Below, in pieces: positions 1-6,744 of a stretch of 36,867 nucleotides of DNA; positions within the stretch are counted from its first letter, which is position 1; every line of letters starts with the position of its first letter. The position numbers and the translations under genes are program-made. Source of the DNA: Elusimicrobiaceae bacterium (GTDB taxonomy: Bacteria > Elusimicrobiota > Elusimicrobia > Elusimicrobiales > Elusimicrobiaceae); the NCBI GenBank assembly GCA_017961585.1, contig JAGCWX010000024.1:1-36867 (forward strand). Reading direction: 5' to 3'. Under the pieces are notes generated by a model. The model saw only the letters and a program-made list of their open reading frames with translations. It searched no databases and was not told the origin of the DNA.

Positions 1-141
1 AATAAATGACAATAACAATACCGTATGAAGTAGTTGCCGTGACAGTTGTTTTAGGAGCGTTTGTTTTTGGGCTTGTTTTAGGCGTAATTGTAGCAGGTGC
101 CGCGTTAGTGAACGCCGAAGAAGAAGAGGAATAACGCCATG
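1..141. repeat. Terminal overlap, copy 1 (circular closure)
   Basis: Identical base for base to 36727-36867. It holds a small membrane-protein gene and the first bases of the next gene, and the operon reads continuously across the junction. An exact 141-base overlap is typical of a circular contig from a graph assembler, so this is most likely one locus shown twice, not a biological terminal repeat. Confidence 0.95.
6..134 (+). CDS. Small single-pass membrane protein (42 aa)
   Basis: An ATG follows a purine-rich site (AGGGG, visible in the second copy at 36721). The product has one hydrophobic segment, about residues 9-33, rich in V, G, A, L and F, and ends in an acidic run of five glutamates. 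It has no recognisable family. It sits in the chain of tightly packed small early genes, five bases before the next start. A role at the membrane is plausible but unassigned. It is the same gene as 36732-36860 because the ends overlap. Confidence 0.6.
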   Translation: MTITIPYEVVAVTVVLGAFVFGLVLGVIVAGAALVNAEEEEE

Positions 142-480
142 GCAGAAAAAAGAATTGTTTGTTTTGAAGTGAGTGGCGAGTGTCGCTACTTTCGCGACGT
201 GAAAGAGCAATTTTTTGATACGCCGCCCGGAACGTACTGCGCCGCGTGTTTGCATAGCGGTTGGGAAAGGATTGACCCGTCCGCGTGCAAAACGTGCAAG
301 CGCGAAAAGTCGTTTGAAGGGAAAACGCGCGACGAAATTAAGACGCGTATGGCAAAAGCAATTTGTTTGGAAGATGAACACAATGCTTGCGAAAAAGAAC
401 TGTGCGATGAATGCGAGGGGTGGAAAACGTGCCTTGGATATGCAGAAGTCGCGCTAAATGCAATCTTACAGGAGAAATAA
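139..480 (+). CDS. Cysteine-rich hypothetical protein (113 aa)
   Basis: The gene begins four bases after the preceding stop. The product has eleven cysteines, including C34-x2-C37 and C50-x2-C53, which look like a four-cysteine zinc site, and a second group at C76, C84, C89, C92 and C98. Charged residues dominate and there is no membrane segment. I do not recognise a named family. The context is a cassette of small phage accessory genes, several of which carry zinc-ribbon-like cysteine pairs, so a metal-stabilised interaction module is likely, but no reaction can be inferred. Confidence 0.75.
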   Translation: MAEKRIVCFEVSGECRYFRDVKEQFFDTPPGTYCAACLHSGWERIDPSACKTCKREKSFEGKTRDEIKTRMAKAICLEDEHNACEKELCDECEGWKTCLGYAEVALNAILQEK

Positions 481-482
481 CT

Positions 483-776
483 ATGGAAACACCAGTTGAA
501 TATAACGCCGGAACGAAGAAAGAAGAACGAATTTTAATCACGCGTCTATATGACGGCAAGCCGGTTAAAGCCGTCAACATAGAACTAAACAAGGCCGTAG
601 AAATAATGGCCAAGGCCGATTGGAAAGCAACCGTGTGCGCCAAAAACGGGCATTCAGTTAGCGAAATACCACAAGCCAAATGGGACGAGGAATGGAAGAA
701 ATTGCGTGCCGATTACAAAAAGATATACCTAATGGGCGCGCTTGCGGCCATTGAAACGTTGTTGGGGTACGAATGA
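483..776 (+). CDS. Hypothetical protein (97 aa)
   Basis: The start at 483 is chosen over an upstream in-frame ATG because AGGAG lies at the correct distance and the gene then follows the previous stop by two bases. The product is soluble, mixed alpha/beta in appearance, with a helical C-terminal half (E/W/K-rich, ending in a hydrophobic helix with sequence LMGALAAIETLL). No motif is recognised. It is part of the small-gene cassette that precedes the integrase. Confidence 0.7.
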   Translation: METPVEYNAGTKKEERILITRLYDGKPVKAVNIELNKAVEIMAKADWKATVCAKNGHSVSEIPQAKWDEEWKKLRADYKKIYLMGALAAIETLLGYE

Positions 777-896
777 TAGGGTGCGCGCTTATGTCCGTTT
801 GTATGTGGTGTTTTGCCCCGGCAAGCCCTATCAGCACGCCGGCTAGACAACAGCCGGTACACATGAACACGTTTGAATGGAAACGAAGGAGAAAAA

Positions 897-1028
897 ATGG
901 GTTGCGACACTTGTAAGCACCGCCGCGCAAGAGGGCATTGTGATTTTTACCATATCTGCCCCGGCCGGACACGCAATCTCTTTGAGAAGATGTTCGGTAA
1001 GGAGATATGTGACAAATTAAAGTTGTAA
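897..1028 (+). CDS. Small CxxC protein (43 aa)
   Basis: A very good ribosome-binding site (AAGGAG, then AAAA) precedes the ATG at 897. The 43-residue product has cysteines at 3, 6, 15, 21 and 38; the first four could form a compact zinc knuckle with nearby histidines (H8, H14, H19). It is followed after ten bases by the next gene. The family is unknown. An overlapping reading frame at 791-916 has a poor ribosome-binding site and was not preferred. Confidence 0.6.
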   Translation: MGCDTCKHRRARGHCDFYHICPGRTRNLFEKMFGKEICDKLKL

Positions 1029-1038
1029 GGGGTTAGAA

Positions 1039-1353
1039 ATGGGGAAAGATGAAATAACGAAGAAATTGAACGCAAATATTTTAGTAGTTAGCGCAAAAAA
1101 TCTTCAATTCATTGAGAAGGAAGGTCAGCCCGACAGTTTAGACGGCGAAGATTTACGCATTGTGGCGTACAAGGACCGCGAAGCACTCCGGGAAAAAATT
1201 GCCAAAGCGTTATACGACTTTGACACCCCGAACGTTTGCCGGAACGCTTTTGATTGGGACCGCCATAGCGAGGCATACAAAGCCGTCTATTACAGGAGTG
1301 CTGAATTTGTTGTAAATGCGATTGCCGGACCTCCGACCGACAACAATGAGTAA
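1039..1353 (+). CDS. Hypothetical protein (104 aa)
   Basis: The gene starts after AAGGGG and ends just before a hairpin terminator. The product is soluble and acidic to neutral, with a helical central part (about residues 45-60, rich in E, R, K and A). It has a single cysteine and no recognised motif. It is the last gene of the accessory cassette before the integrase. Confidence 0.7.
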   Translation: MGKDEITKKLNANILVVSAKNLQFIEKEGQPDSLDGEDLRIVAYKDREALREKIAKALYDFDTPNVCRNAFDWDRHSEAYKAVYYRSAEFVVNAIAGPPTDNNE

Positions 1354-1370
1354 GACCGTAAAGAAGTACA

Positions 1371-1394
1371 GCCCCCTGTTACCGGGGGGCTTTT
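1371..1394 (+). terminator. Intrinsic terminator before the integrase
   Basis: GCCCCC at 1371-1376 pairs with GGGGGC at 1385-1390 over a short loop and is followed by TTTT. It closes the early transcript before the integrase, so integrase expression probably needs readthrough or a promoter inside the short gap. A nearly identical hairpin in reverse orientation lies at 34896-34917. Confidence 0.75.
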
Positions 1395-1415
1395 AACCGC
1401 TATCAAGGAAACCGT

Positions 1416-2603
1416 ATGAAAGAACCGTCAGTATTTAGAAAACCAAAGTCACCCTATTGGTGGTGCGACTTCGTTTACAAGAAGAAACGCTATCAAAAGG
1501 CCATGGATAAGAACAAGAAACGTGCTATCCAAAAGACGAAAGAGTTGCAAACGAAACTACGCCTTGAAAACTCCGGGGATAGAAACCTGTGGAGCGTGTT
1601 CAAGGTGGAGTATTTTGAATGGGCCAAAGCCAACAAGAACGCGCAGACCGTATACCGCGATCGGCTATCGTTGTCGTACTTGGAAGAGTTTAAGCCGGAT
1701 ATTCACTTTGTAACCGATATTACTCCGGCCTTGCTCGACAAGTTCAAGGCCTATTTAATCAACCGTTCCCGGGCGTTAAAAGAGCAAGCCGTAAATCTCA
1801 AGCGCAAGTTCCGGGGAATGGGGGAACACGGCATAAACCGCACCTTGCAAAGCGTGAAAGTAATTGCGCGCAAAGCAGAGGCATGGGGATATTTCCCGGC
1901 CCCGCAAAAGTGGGAAACTATCTCAAAGATAAAAACAGCGGTCGGGCGCGTTGTGTTCCACACGGCAGAGGAATTGGAACGGCTGATTGACTATTGCCGG
2001 GAAGTCGCCGAAAACAACGATATTCACTATTGCCCGTATGAAACGGTCATTATGTTAGGGGCACGCGCCGGGTTGCGCCGGGGGGAAATACAAAACTTGA
2101 TGTGGACCGATATTGATTTTGAGCGAAACATCATCACGATTCAACCCAAGGAAGATTGGCACCCCAAGACGTACGAGTGCCGCGACATTCCCATGGCAAA
2201 AGACCTGCGCGAGCACTTGTTGAGCATACCGCGCCGGGGGCCGTATGTGTTGTACGACATCTACGGGCAACGTTTCTCTATGGGTAGTTTAACAAACTAC
2301 TACCGGGTCAAAATTGCGCGGAAAGTTGGCATAGATAGTTTTATCCATAAACTACGGCATACTTACGCAAGCCACCTTGTACAAAACCGCGTAGATTTGT
2401 ATACTGTATGTAAGTTGTTGGGGCATAAAAGCATAAAGACAACCGAAATTTACGCACACCTCATACCCGATACCTTACAACAAGCAGTTGACCGGCTCCC
2501 GCCACTCCATTTGAGTGTAGGGAAAAGTGTAGGGAGTTGCGCCAATTTTATCCACCAACGCGCGGAAACAAGAAACGCACGAAACAGAGCGCGCACGACC
2601 TAA
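1416..2603 (+). CDS. int: Tyrosine-family phage integrase
   Basis: Site-specific recombinase that would insert the circular phage genome into the host chromosome. At 395 residues it has the usual two-part form: an N-terminal arm-binding part (about 1-60, basic, WWCDF near the start), a core-binding SAM-like helical domain (about 60-165) and the catalytic domain (about 180-360). Visible catalytic residues are R221 (in GLRRGE), H311-x2-R314 (HKLRH), H337 (LGHKS) and the nucleophile Y346 (EIYAH). A moderate ribosome-binding site (AAGGA) supports the ATG. It follows a terminator and is convergent with the minus-strand glycyl-radical gene. Direct and inverted repeats overlap and follow its 3' end and are candidates for attP. 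No transposase accompanies the Mu-like head genes. Confidence 0.95.
   Translation: MKEPSVFRKPKSPYWWCDFVYKKKRYQKAMDKNKKRAIQKTKELQTKLRLENSGDRNLWSVFKVEYFEWAKANKNAQTVYRDRLSLSYLEEFKPDIHFVTDITPALLDKFKAYLINRSRALKEQAVNLKRKFRGMGEHGINRTLQSVKVIARKAEAWGYFPAPQKWETISKIKTAVGRVVFHTAEELERLIDYCREVAENNDIHYCPYETVIMLGARAGLRRGEIQNLMWTDIDFERNIITIQPKEDWHPKTYECRDIPMAKDLREHLLSIPRRGPYVLYDIYGQRFSMGSLTNYYRVKIARKVGIDSFIHKLRHTYASHLVQNRVDLYTVCKLLGHKSIKTTEIYAHLIPDTLQQAVDRLPPLHLSVGKSVGSCANFIHQRAETRNARNRARTT
2518..2538 (+). repeat. 21-bp direct repeat, copy 1 (possible attP arm)
   Basis: Identical to 2699-2719. This copy lies inside the 3' end of the integrase gene. Repeats close to an integrase gene end are typical arm sites, but no core site can be defined without a host junction. 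Confidence 0.5.
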
Positions 2604-2625
2604 AACGGAACTAAAAAGAACGTCA

Positions 2626-2672
2626 AACAGGAAGATAGACGGTAAGATGTGTTCTATTGCTAACTTCCTGTT
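2626..2672. repeat. 9-bp inverted repeat after the integrase
   Basis: AACAGGAAG at 2626-2634 is the reverse complement of CTTCCTGTT at 2664-2672, with 29 bases between. It lies directly between the two 21-bp direct repeats. It could be a recombinase core or accessory site. Confidence 0.4.
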
Positions 2673-2698
2673 GGGCGCACGATTTACCGACGGTAGTA

Positions 2699-2719
2699 TA
2701 GGGAAAAGTGTAGGGAGTT
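2699..2719 (+). repeat. 21-bp direct repeat, copy 2, with inverted partner
   Basis: This is the second copy of the 2518-2538 repeat. Its AAAGTGTAGGG part (2705-2715) also pairs with CCCTACACTTT at 2729-2739, an 11-bp perfect inverted repeat. It is a candidate integrase arm site or transcript hairpin. Confidence 0.5.
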
Positions 2720-2763
2720 TTCAAAAGCCCCTACACTTTCTCTTTTCCTTGAACGCATAAAAG

Positions 2764-2799
2764 AACGCAGAATTATTTGTTTTTAATTCTGCGTTTTTT
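2764..2799. terminator. Terminator between convergent genes
   Basis: A 12-bp perfect stem (2764-2775 with 2784-2795) with an eight-base loop is followed on the plus strand by TTTT and on the minus strand by CTTTTA. It separates the integrase from the convergent glycyl-radical gene and probably works both ways, better on the plus strand. Confidence 0.85.
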
Positions 2800-2825
2800 G
2801 TTGCGAAAATTGGCTTTCGGCCCGG

Positions 2826-3068
2826 TTACTCACATTTGCAAGGTTGCACAGCGTTTTCAATTTTCATCATTTTCCGCATGGCGTACTCTTCCTTTTTCCC
2901 TTTGTTCCAGTTTTGCACCGGGCGCATGTAACCTACAACGCGCGAGAAAACCTCACAGGGGGAACCATGGCAAGGTTCGGCCTTCACTTCTTCTATCTTC
3001 TTCTTTAATTCCTCCGGGCTCATATTTTTAATGCTGTTTTTGAACTGATTTACTTCTTCATTTGACAT
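2826..3068 (-). CDS. Stand-alone NrdD-type glycyl radical domain (80 aa)
   Basis: The product matches the C-terminal glycyl-radical segment of class III (anaerobic) ribonucleoside-triphosphate reductase, NrdD: residues 38-57 run CEVFSRVVGY followed by MRPVQNWNKG, with G46 in the radical position, then KKEEY. Cysteines C33 and C38 precede it and C77 and C79 end the protein, resembling the zinc site of that domain. The catalytic barrel of NrdD, normally several hundred residues, is absent. The start at 3068 is chosen because GGAGG lies nine bases upstream; an upstream in-frame ATG (3113) has none. It lies beyond a terminator that closes the late operon. Short NrdD C-terminal-like proteins are known in anaerobes. 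A spare-part role, like YfiD for pyruvate formate-lyase, is inference. Confidence 0.75.
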   Translation of the reverse strand: MSNEEVNQFKNSIKNMSPEELKKKIEEVKAEPCHGSPCEVFSRVVGYMRPVQNWNKGKKEEYAMRKMMKIENAVQPCKCE

Positions 3069-3090
3069 AATTTTCCTCCAAAAAGCCGAT

Positions 3091-3120
3091 AAAAAACTCC
3101 CCGCATTCCACACAGGGAGA
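3091..3120 (-). terminator. Terminator ending the late operon / attenuating the NrdD-like gene
   Basis: On the minus strand CTCCC (3119-3115) pairs with GGGAG (3101-3097) and is followed by six T (3096-3091). It lies after the spanin genes and about 20 bases before the ribosome-binding site of the glycyl-radical gene. Confidence 0.65.
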
Positions 3121-3265
3121 AAAGCGACTATCTATCTGCGTCCACTTTTTTTATTTGTAAATCGGGCGGGCGGCTCCACCCTTGCACCTACCTATTATGC
3201 ACTAGCCACCCGCCGTACGTCGTACTCACCGGGAGAGGTAAAAAATACCAAAACCCTCTCCCGTA

Positions 3266-3484
3266 CTACTTGGCATTATTGCTGATAAACGTGCAACTTT
3301 TTGGGTTGCACAAGCAAAAATGAATAAGCAACGCGCGCACGTTTTGGTCATTGACCCCCTCGTCCGCATAGTCAAACGGTACGAGGCACGCGCTATTGTT
3401 TGTTGCGGTTAGCGACTTCGTGCAACCGCTTGCGAGCGTCGTCAATAGACAAACTGTAAACAGTATCAGCAACTTGTTTCGCAC
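3266..3484 (-). CDS. Rz1: Outer-membrane spanin (Rz1-like lipoprotein)
   Basis: The reading frame lies largely inside the i-spanin gene in another frame, the classic Rz/Rz1 layout. I choose a GTG start at 3484 because GGGAG lies seven bases upstream. The 72-residue product begins with a short basic region, a hydrophobic stretch and the lipobox LASGC, with C21 as the lipidated cysteine; the mature part is about 52 residues. It would be anchored in the outer membrane and pair with the i-spanin across the periplasm to fuse membranes at lysis. Rz1 proteins are usually small and proline-rich; this one is not proline-rich, but it has the lipobox and the location. Confidence 0.75.
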   Translation of the reverse strand: MRNKLLILFTVCLLTTLASGCTKSLTATNNSACLVPFDYADEGVNDQNVRALLIHFCLCNPKSCTFISNNAK

Positions 3485-3626
3485 GTTCTTGCTCCCTGGC
3501 TTGTTTTTTGAGTTCTGCCTTGAGTGATTCCAGTTGCGCGGCCTTGCTCCCGTTCTTGTGCGCCAAGAACAAAGCCACCACAAAGGCACAAACAGATCCC
3601 AATATCAAAGCAATCTGTTCCCACAT
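3393..3626 (-). CDS. Rz: Inner-membrane spanin (Rz-like)
   Basis: A 77-residue protein with one N-terminal membrane segment (about 5-22) followed by a charged periplasmic coiled coil (about 27-55, rich in K, E, Q and A). Together with the overlapping lipoprotein gene it makes the spanin pair needed for the last step of lysis in a diderm host. The start overlaps the stop of the preceding small membrane gene by a few bases, so translation is coupled. It is shorter than lambda Rz but similar in layout to short i-spanins of other prophages. Confidence 0.75.
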   Translation of the reverse strand: MWEQIALILGSVCAFVVALFLAHKNGSKAAQLESLKAELKKQAREQERAKQVADTVYSLSIDDARKRLHEVANRNKQ

Positions 3627-3817
3627 TATTTGGCCTTCCCGATAAAGGAACCGTCATCGTTACACAATGACAATGCAGAAAGAACTTTAATAAACTTGGC
3701 CAAAAAGTTATCGTCTTTTTGGGTAGGGGTCAGTTTCACGATGAGAGTTGCCAACGCAACTACTGCCCCTAAAATTTGTAGGCATTCGTCATAATGTTCG
3801 GTAACAAACTTAATCAT
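3626..3817 (-). CDS. Small holin-like membrane protein (63 aa)
   Basis: The start at 3817 follows AAGGAG at a slightly long spacing; a longer in-frame version from 3886 would lie inside the lysozyme gene. One hydrophobic helix (about residues 13-29) is followed by a basic/polar tail. The position between the lysozyme and spanin genes and the small size suggest a holin or antiholin, which would let the lysozyme reach the cell wall. The membrane protein upstream (4236-4472) is the other candidate for that role. Confidence 0.55.
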   Translation of the reverse strand: MIKFVTEHYDECLQILGAVVALATLIVKLTPTQKDDNFLAKFIKVLSALSLCNDDGSFIGKAK

Positions 3818-3819
3818 AA

Positions 3820-4239
3820 TCAATACACTCCTTCGCGCATAATGTACGCTAATTTGTACGCGCGCCCTTTTACCTGTTTGGCCCAACGGCTAACGAGCAT
3901 TTCTTCGCTCGCGGCTTTGTAATCTCCGGCAACGATGAAAGCGAGGGTCTTGCGGAAAGTACAAAGTTTTTTGATACCCATGTTAAATGCCATATCCAGT
4001 AAGACAAATTGCCGGGCCTCATCAAGTTTTTCGTACCACGGGAAGGCAACCTTGAGGGCGGCTTCGGCTTGCTCTAAATCTTGCTTTAAGAGCATAGTTG
4101 CAACTGTTTTACCGATGACATTATCTTCCAAGTTATGGCCGTAACCTACCGTCAAATGCCCGGTCGGGCACTTGTAGGCAACGGGGGCATATCCTTCAAA
4201 CGTCTTTACATACTCTGCGGCTTTTTCGTAATTTTTCAT
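3820..4239 (-). CDS. Endolysin, T4-type lysozyme
   Basis: A 139-residue muramidase that cuts the glycan backbone of peptidoglycan. The T4 lysozyme triad is recognisable as E15, C24 and T30 with the exact family spacing (E-8-C-5-T) and the motif TVGYGH right after it. The aspartate of T4 lysozyme is a cysteine here, a change already seen in many phage endolysins. The C-terminal half has the usual NMG and helical segments. There is no signal peptide, so it should depend on a holin. It overlaps the preceding gene by four bases and is in the lysis cassette with holin-like and spanin genes. Confidence 0.92.
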   Translation of the reverse strand: MKNYEKAAEYVKTFEGYAPVAYKCPTGHLTVGYGHNLEDNVIGKTVATMLLKQDLEQAEAALKVAFPWYEKLDEARQFVLLDMAFNMGIKKLCTFRKTLAFIVAGDYKAASEEMLVSRWAKQVKGRAYKLAYIMREGVY

Positions 4240-4472
4240 TTTTGTTTTCCTCGGTGTTCGCTTAATAGAATACCCTTAATCATTTTCAAGTCGTCCATGA
4301 TAATCTTCCAGTAAGCGTCCTGCTTTTCCTGTCCTTTTTCCAAGTCGGAAACTTTGTCCTCAAGCGTTTTCACGCGCGGGGGCAATCCGTGTATGGTAGA
4401 GAACCAAACAATGATTGCTACGGTAAGTCCAACGATGTACCCTAATACTTGTAAGTGGTCGTAATTTAGCAT
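4236..4472 (-). CDS. Membrane protein with coiled coil (holin / XhlA-like)
   Basis: A 78-residue protein: one membrane segment near the N-terminus (about 10-27), then a heptad-like amphipathic helix (about 33-70, with VKTLEDKVSDLEKG). This is the usual shape of haemolysin-XhlA-type proteins and some antiholins. It directly precedes and overlaps the lysozyme gene, so a part in membrane permeabilisation or its timing is likely. Which of the two small membrane proteins in the cassette is the holin cannot be settled from sequence. Confidence 0.6.
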   Translation of the reverse strand: MLNYDHLQVLGYIVGLTVAIIVWFSTIHGLPPRVKTLEDKVSDLEKGQEKQDAYWKIIMDDLKMIKGILLSEHRGKQK

Positions 4473-4474
4473 AG

Positions 4475-5032
4475 TTAATCCTCACTTGGCACAATGTTGG
4501 ATCGCGAATTTTCAATGGCGTTTTTGCCGGCGGTACGCGCCGATGTAGCGGCCGATTTTGCGGCGTTCCATGCGGCGAGTTTGGTCGCTTTTTGTGCTAC
4601 AAGCGCGTCAAGCGTGTCTTGCGCGTCGTCAATATCTTCTTGGTCGGCTTCTTCGGCAATGAGTGTTTCAAGCACTTCACGAGCAACGGCAATTTCGTTC
4701 ATCAAATTCCAGTAATTTGTTTCGGCGGTGTGTTCCGTTTGTATATCAGCACCGTTGATGTTCACCGTCCGCGAATCGGTCAGGGCATACCATTGGCTGT
4801 TAAAGTAGATGTACATACGAATAACAGGTATGCCGTCAATCACTTCGTTCACGCCCGGCACCGCGTAGATGTACTTTGAATCACCTGTGGCGGGCAGTTG
4901 TGAAACGATAAGGATATTCAGGCCGACCGTTCCCTGTGCAAAGGCCGGGTGTTCCATACCCGTACCCGTTGCGAATTGGGAAACGGTCCGCGTCATTCCG
5001 CTTTGGAATGTTACCGTTCTATTGTTGGGCAT
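4475..5032 (-). CDS. Tail-fibre-region protein (185 aa)
   Basis: The N-terminal half is beta-rich (hydroxylated and aromatic residues, typical of virion proteins); the C-terminal half is a long alanine- and glutamate-rich helix (about 95-170), probably a coiled coil. A clean ribosome-binding site (AAGAGGT) supports the start. It lies between the fibre/tip genes and the lysis cassette and overlaps its upstream neighbour by 14 bases. It probably belongs to the tail tip or is an assembly helper. No named family is recognised. Confidence 0.6.
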   Translation of the reverse strand: MPNNRTVTFQSGMTRTVSQFATGTGMEHPAFAQGTVGLNILIVSQLPATGDSKYIYAVPGVNEVIDGIPVIRMYIYFNSQWYALTDSRTVNINGADIQTEHTAETNYWNLMNEIAVAREVLETLIAEEADQEDIDDAQDTLDALVAQKATKLAAWNAAKSAATSARTAGKNAIENSRSNIVPSED

Positions 5033-5360
5033 TGGGAACCTCTTGCGGCAAAATCTTTACCACACACGAAGTGTCAACGGTCGCACACTTGCTGTTTGCG
5101 TCAATCAATTTCAATGCCGCAAAGTAAGTGTCGGGCGGTATAGCCAACGTGTCATCTTTATCAAGCACCATTTCAACGTAGTAGTAAGTGTTTCCACCCG
5201 CGTCTGTACCGCTTGAAATAGTACCCGTTTTTGTAACCGGGCCAACGCTATAACGTGCAGAATAGCCCGTGTAGTCACCGGCGGGCAATATCCAACGATT
5301 GGTCTGCCCGTTAAAATCAGAGTCGTCGCCCTGATGTAATACTAAGTCGTAGTCCACCAT
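5019..5360 (-). CDS. Probable tail-tip / baseplate protein (113 aa)
   Basis: A compact beta-rich protein with alternating hydrophobic and polar residues (YDLVLHQGDD near the start, TYYYVEMVLDKDD in the middle). It is reminiscent of the N-terminal domain of BppU-type upper baseplate proteins, but this is only a resemblance in pattern. GAGGA upstream supports the start. It is located between the fibre gene and the late tail genes. Confidence 0.55.
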   Translation of the reverse strand: MVDYDLVLHQGDDSDFNGQTNRWILPAGDYTGYSARYSVGPVTKTGTISSGTDAGGNTYYYVEMVLDKDDTLAIPPDTYFAALKLIDANSKCATVDTSCVVKILPQEVPNAQQ

Positions 5361-5593
5361 TATTCTTCCTCGCTTTCTTCAGTTTCTTGGGCTTCTTGCT
5401 CTGCGGTTTGTGCCGCCGCTTCTTCTGCCGCTTTGCGTTCCGCTTCTATGCGGGCCGCGCATGCCGCGCACAGGTCGTTGCCGTGCACGGTGTTTCCGTC
5501 GTTTGCCCCTTCCAGTAATTCCGGGGCAAATTCCATTTTCAAATCTTTAATCTCAATAATTGTGTCGCATTCGTTGCATTTAATAAAAGTCAT
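5360..5593 (-). CDS. Small zinc-ribbon-like protein with acidic tail (77 aa)
   Basis: C6-x2-C9 near the N-terminus and C42-x2-C45 in the middle form a likely four-cysteine zinc site. The last 25 residues are almost only A, E, Q, T and S, forming an acidic low-complexity tail. It is located after the fibre gene, and its start is preceded by a GGGGG run. The function is unknown; similar small proteins occur near tail genes of other phages. Confidence 0.55.
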   Translation of the reverse strand: MTFIKCNECDTIIEIKDLKMEFAPELLEGANDGNTVHGNDLCAACAARIEAERKAAEEAAAQTAEQEAQETEESEEE

Positions 5594-5602
5594 TGTTGCC
5601 CC

Positions 5603-6742
5603 CTAAATTACAAGTTGGATATATCCACCGGCTCCGCCGGCTTGTGCTCCGGATCCACCCGCACTACCACCGGCACAGTTTATGGACCCAGTAATTGAAA
5701 TTTCGTTACCTATAAAAGCGGCACAGCCACCGCCACCACCACCGCCTTGTGCATATAAGTATCTTCCAGATGAAGAATAGGTTTGTGTCCCGCCGTTTGT
5801 ACCAGTTAATGTTAAAGTGCCAGCAATTACGATTCTGCGCGCTATGATAATAAGACCACCACCGCCCGTGCCCCCGGAGGCGTACTTAACATCTTGTGAT
5901 AGGGAATAATTCGAATAAGAATACCCTTTTCCTCCGGCACCGGCTCCACAGCCCCCTGCTGTGTATCTTGTTGCAATTTCACTTTTAATATACTGTCCAC
6001 CACCGCCCCCGCCACCACACCATGGAATTTGGTCAAAATTTAATGAGGCGAGCGCAACTTCTGCGGCATTCAAATCCATACTACCGCCTGAGGACAGGTT
6101 TGTCGCACCAATTCCCGATAACACATAATCGTATTCTCGCAAGTCGGCCGGATATCCTTTACCGCATTCTTCATAATTTGTGCCCCCGGCAAATCCTTTC
6201 CCTGATAAATTGATTGTTCCATTGATTGTACAAGTGCCGGTGCAACGAATAAAAAGTGGACTTCCGGCGGTTGTTTTTGATAAGGTTATGCCGGAATTAA
6301 GTGTAAAATTTTCAAAATTTTTCATGCGGTCATAACTACCGTCAGCCACCATGGTGACATCACCGTCACTGCCGTCGCCAAATAAATAATCCATACTGTT
6401 ACTCCCTCCTGCCAAAGATACGATTTCGCTACCGTTCCAAGCGTTTAATGTGTTTGTGTCAAGGTTCCAAAAGACAAAGCGGTCCGTGGCCCCGATTTTG
6501 CCCGCTGTTACGAGGACTTGCACTTCTACCGTCGTGTAAAGGTTGAACCCTTTGAAATATGCGTTCCCAAAAGGATTTGTTTTCGTTCCCAAGGGAAGCG
6601 CGTGCGAAGTGTCGGCTTGACCGTTCTCGTCAAAAGGAACGAGGCCTTCTTGCGAGCCATACTCACCTAACGATTTTGTTAGTTGTTTGGCCGTTAATAC
6701 TTGCCGTTTTCTGTAAATAGTGGCTTGATTCGGTTTTGTCAT
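5603..6742 (-). CDS. Glycine-rich tail fibre / adhesin (379 aa)
   Basis: The N-terminal part (about 1-110) has the look of a tail-attachment segment; the middle (about 115-180) is beta-rich. The C-terminal 170 residues alternate long glycine runs (seven or eight in a row, around residues 243 and 335) with short variable stretches such as GGTGGGG. This resembles polyglycine-sandwich receptor-binding tips, as in T4-like gp38 adhesins, though relationship is not shown. It would bind the host surface. Excellent AAGGAG ribosome-binding site. Its place after the tail-tip genes fits. Confidence 0.7.
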   Translation of the reverse strand: MTKPNQATIYRKRQVLTAKQLTKSLGEYGSQEGLVPFDENGQADTSHALPLGTKTNPFGNAYFKGFNLYTTVEVQVLVTAGKIGATDRFVFWNLDTNTLNAWNGSEIVSLAGGSNSMDYLFGDGSDGDVTMVADGSYDRMKNFENFTLNSGITLSKTTAGSPLFIRCTGTCTINGTINLSGKGFAGGTNYEECGKGYPADLREYDYVLSGIGATNLSSGGSMDLNAAEVALASLNFDQIPWCGGGGGGGQYIKSEIATRYTAGGCGAGAGGKGYSYSNYSLSQDVKYASGGTGGGGLIIIARRIVIAGTLTLTGTNGGTQTYSSSGRYLYAQGGGGGGGCAAFIGNEISITGSINCAGGSAGGSGAQAGGAGGYIQLVI

Positions 6743-6744
6743 TT

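Noticed and set aside
1-141. Genuine direct terminal repeat of a linear virion genome
   Set aside because: Very short for packaging repeats, exact, and of a length typical of assembler overlap; operon continuity favours a circle.
791-916. 41-codon ORF on the plus strand
   Set aside because: Poor ribosome-binding site, and it overlaps the better supported gene at 897-1028.
3230-3263. Intrinsic terminator after the spanin genes
   Set aside because: CGGGAGAGG/CCTCTCCCG forms a stem, but no T-run follows on the minus strand; the one at 3091-3120 is better.
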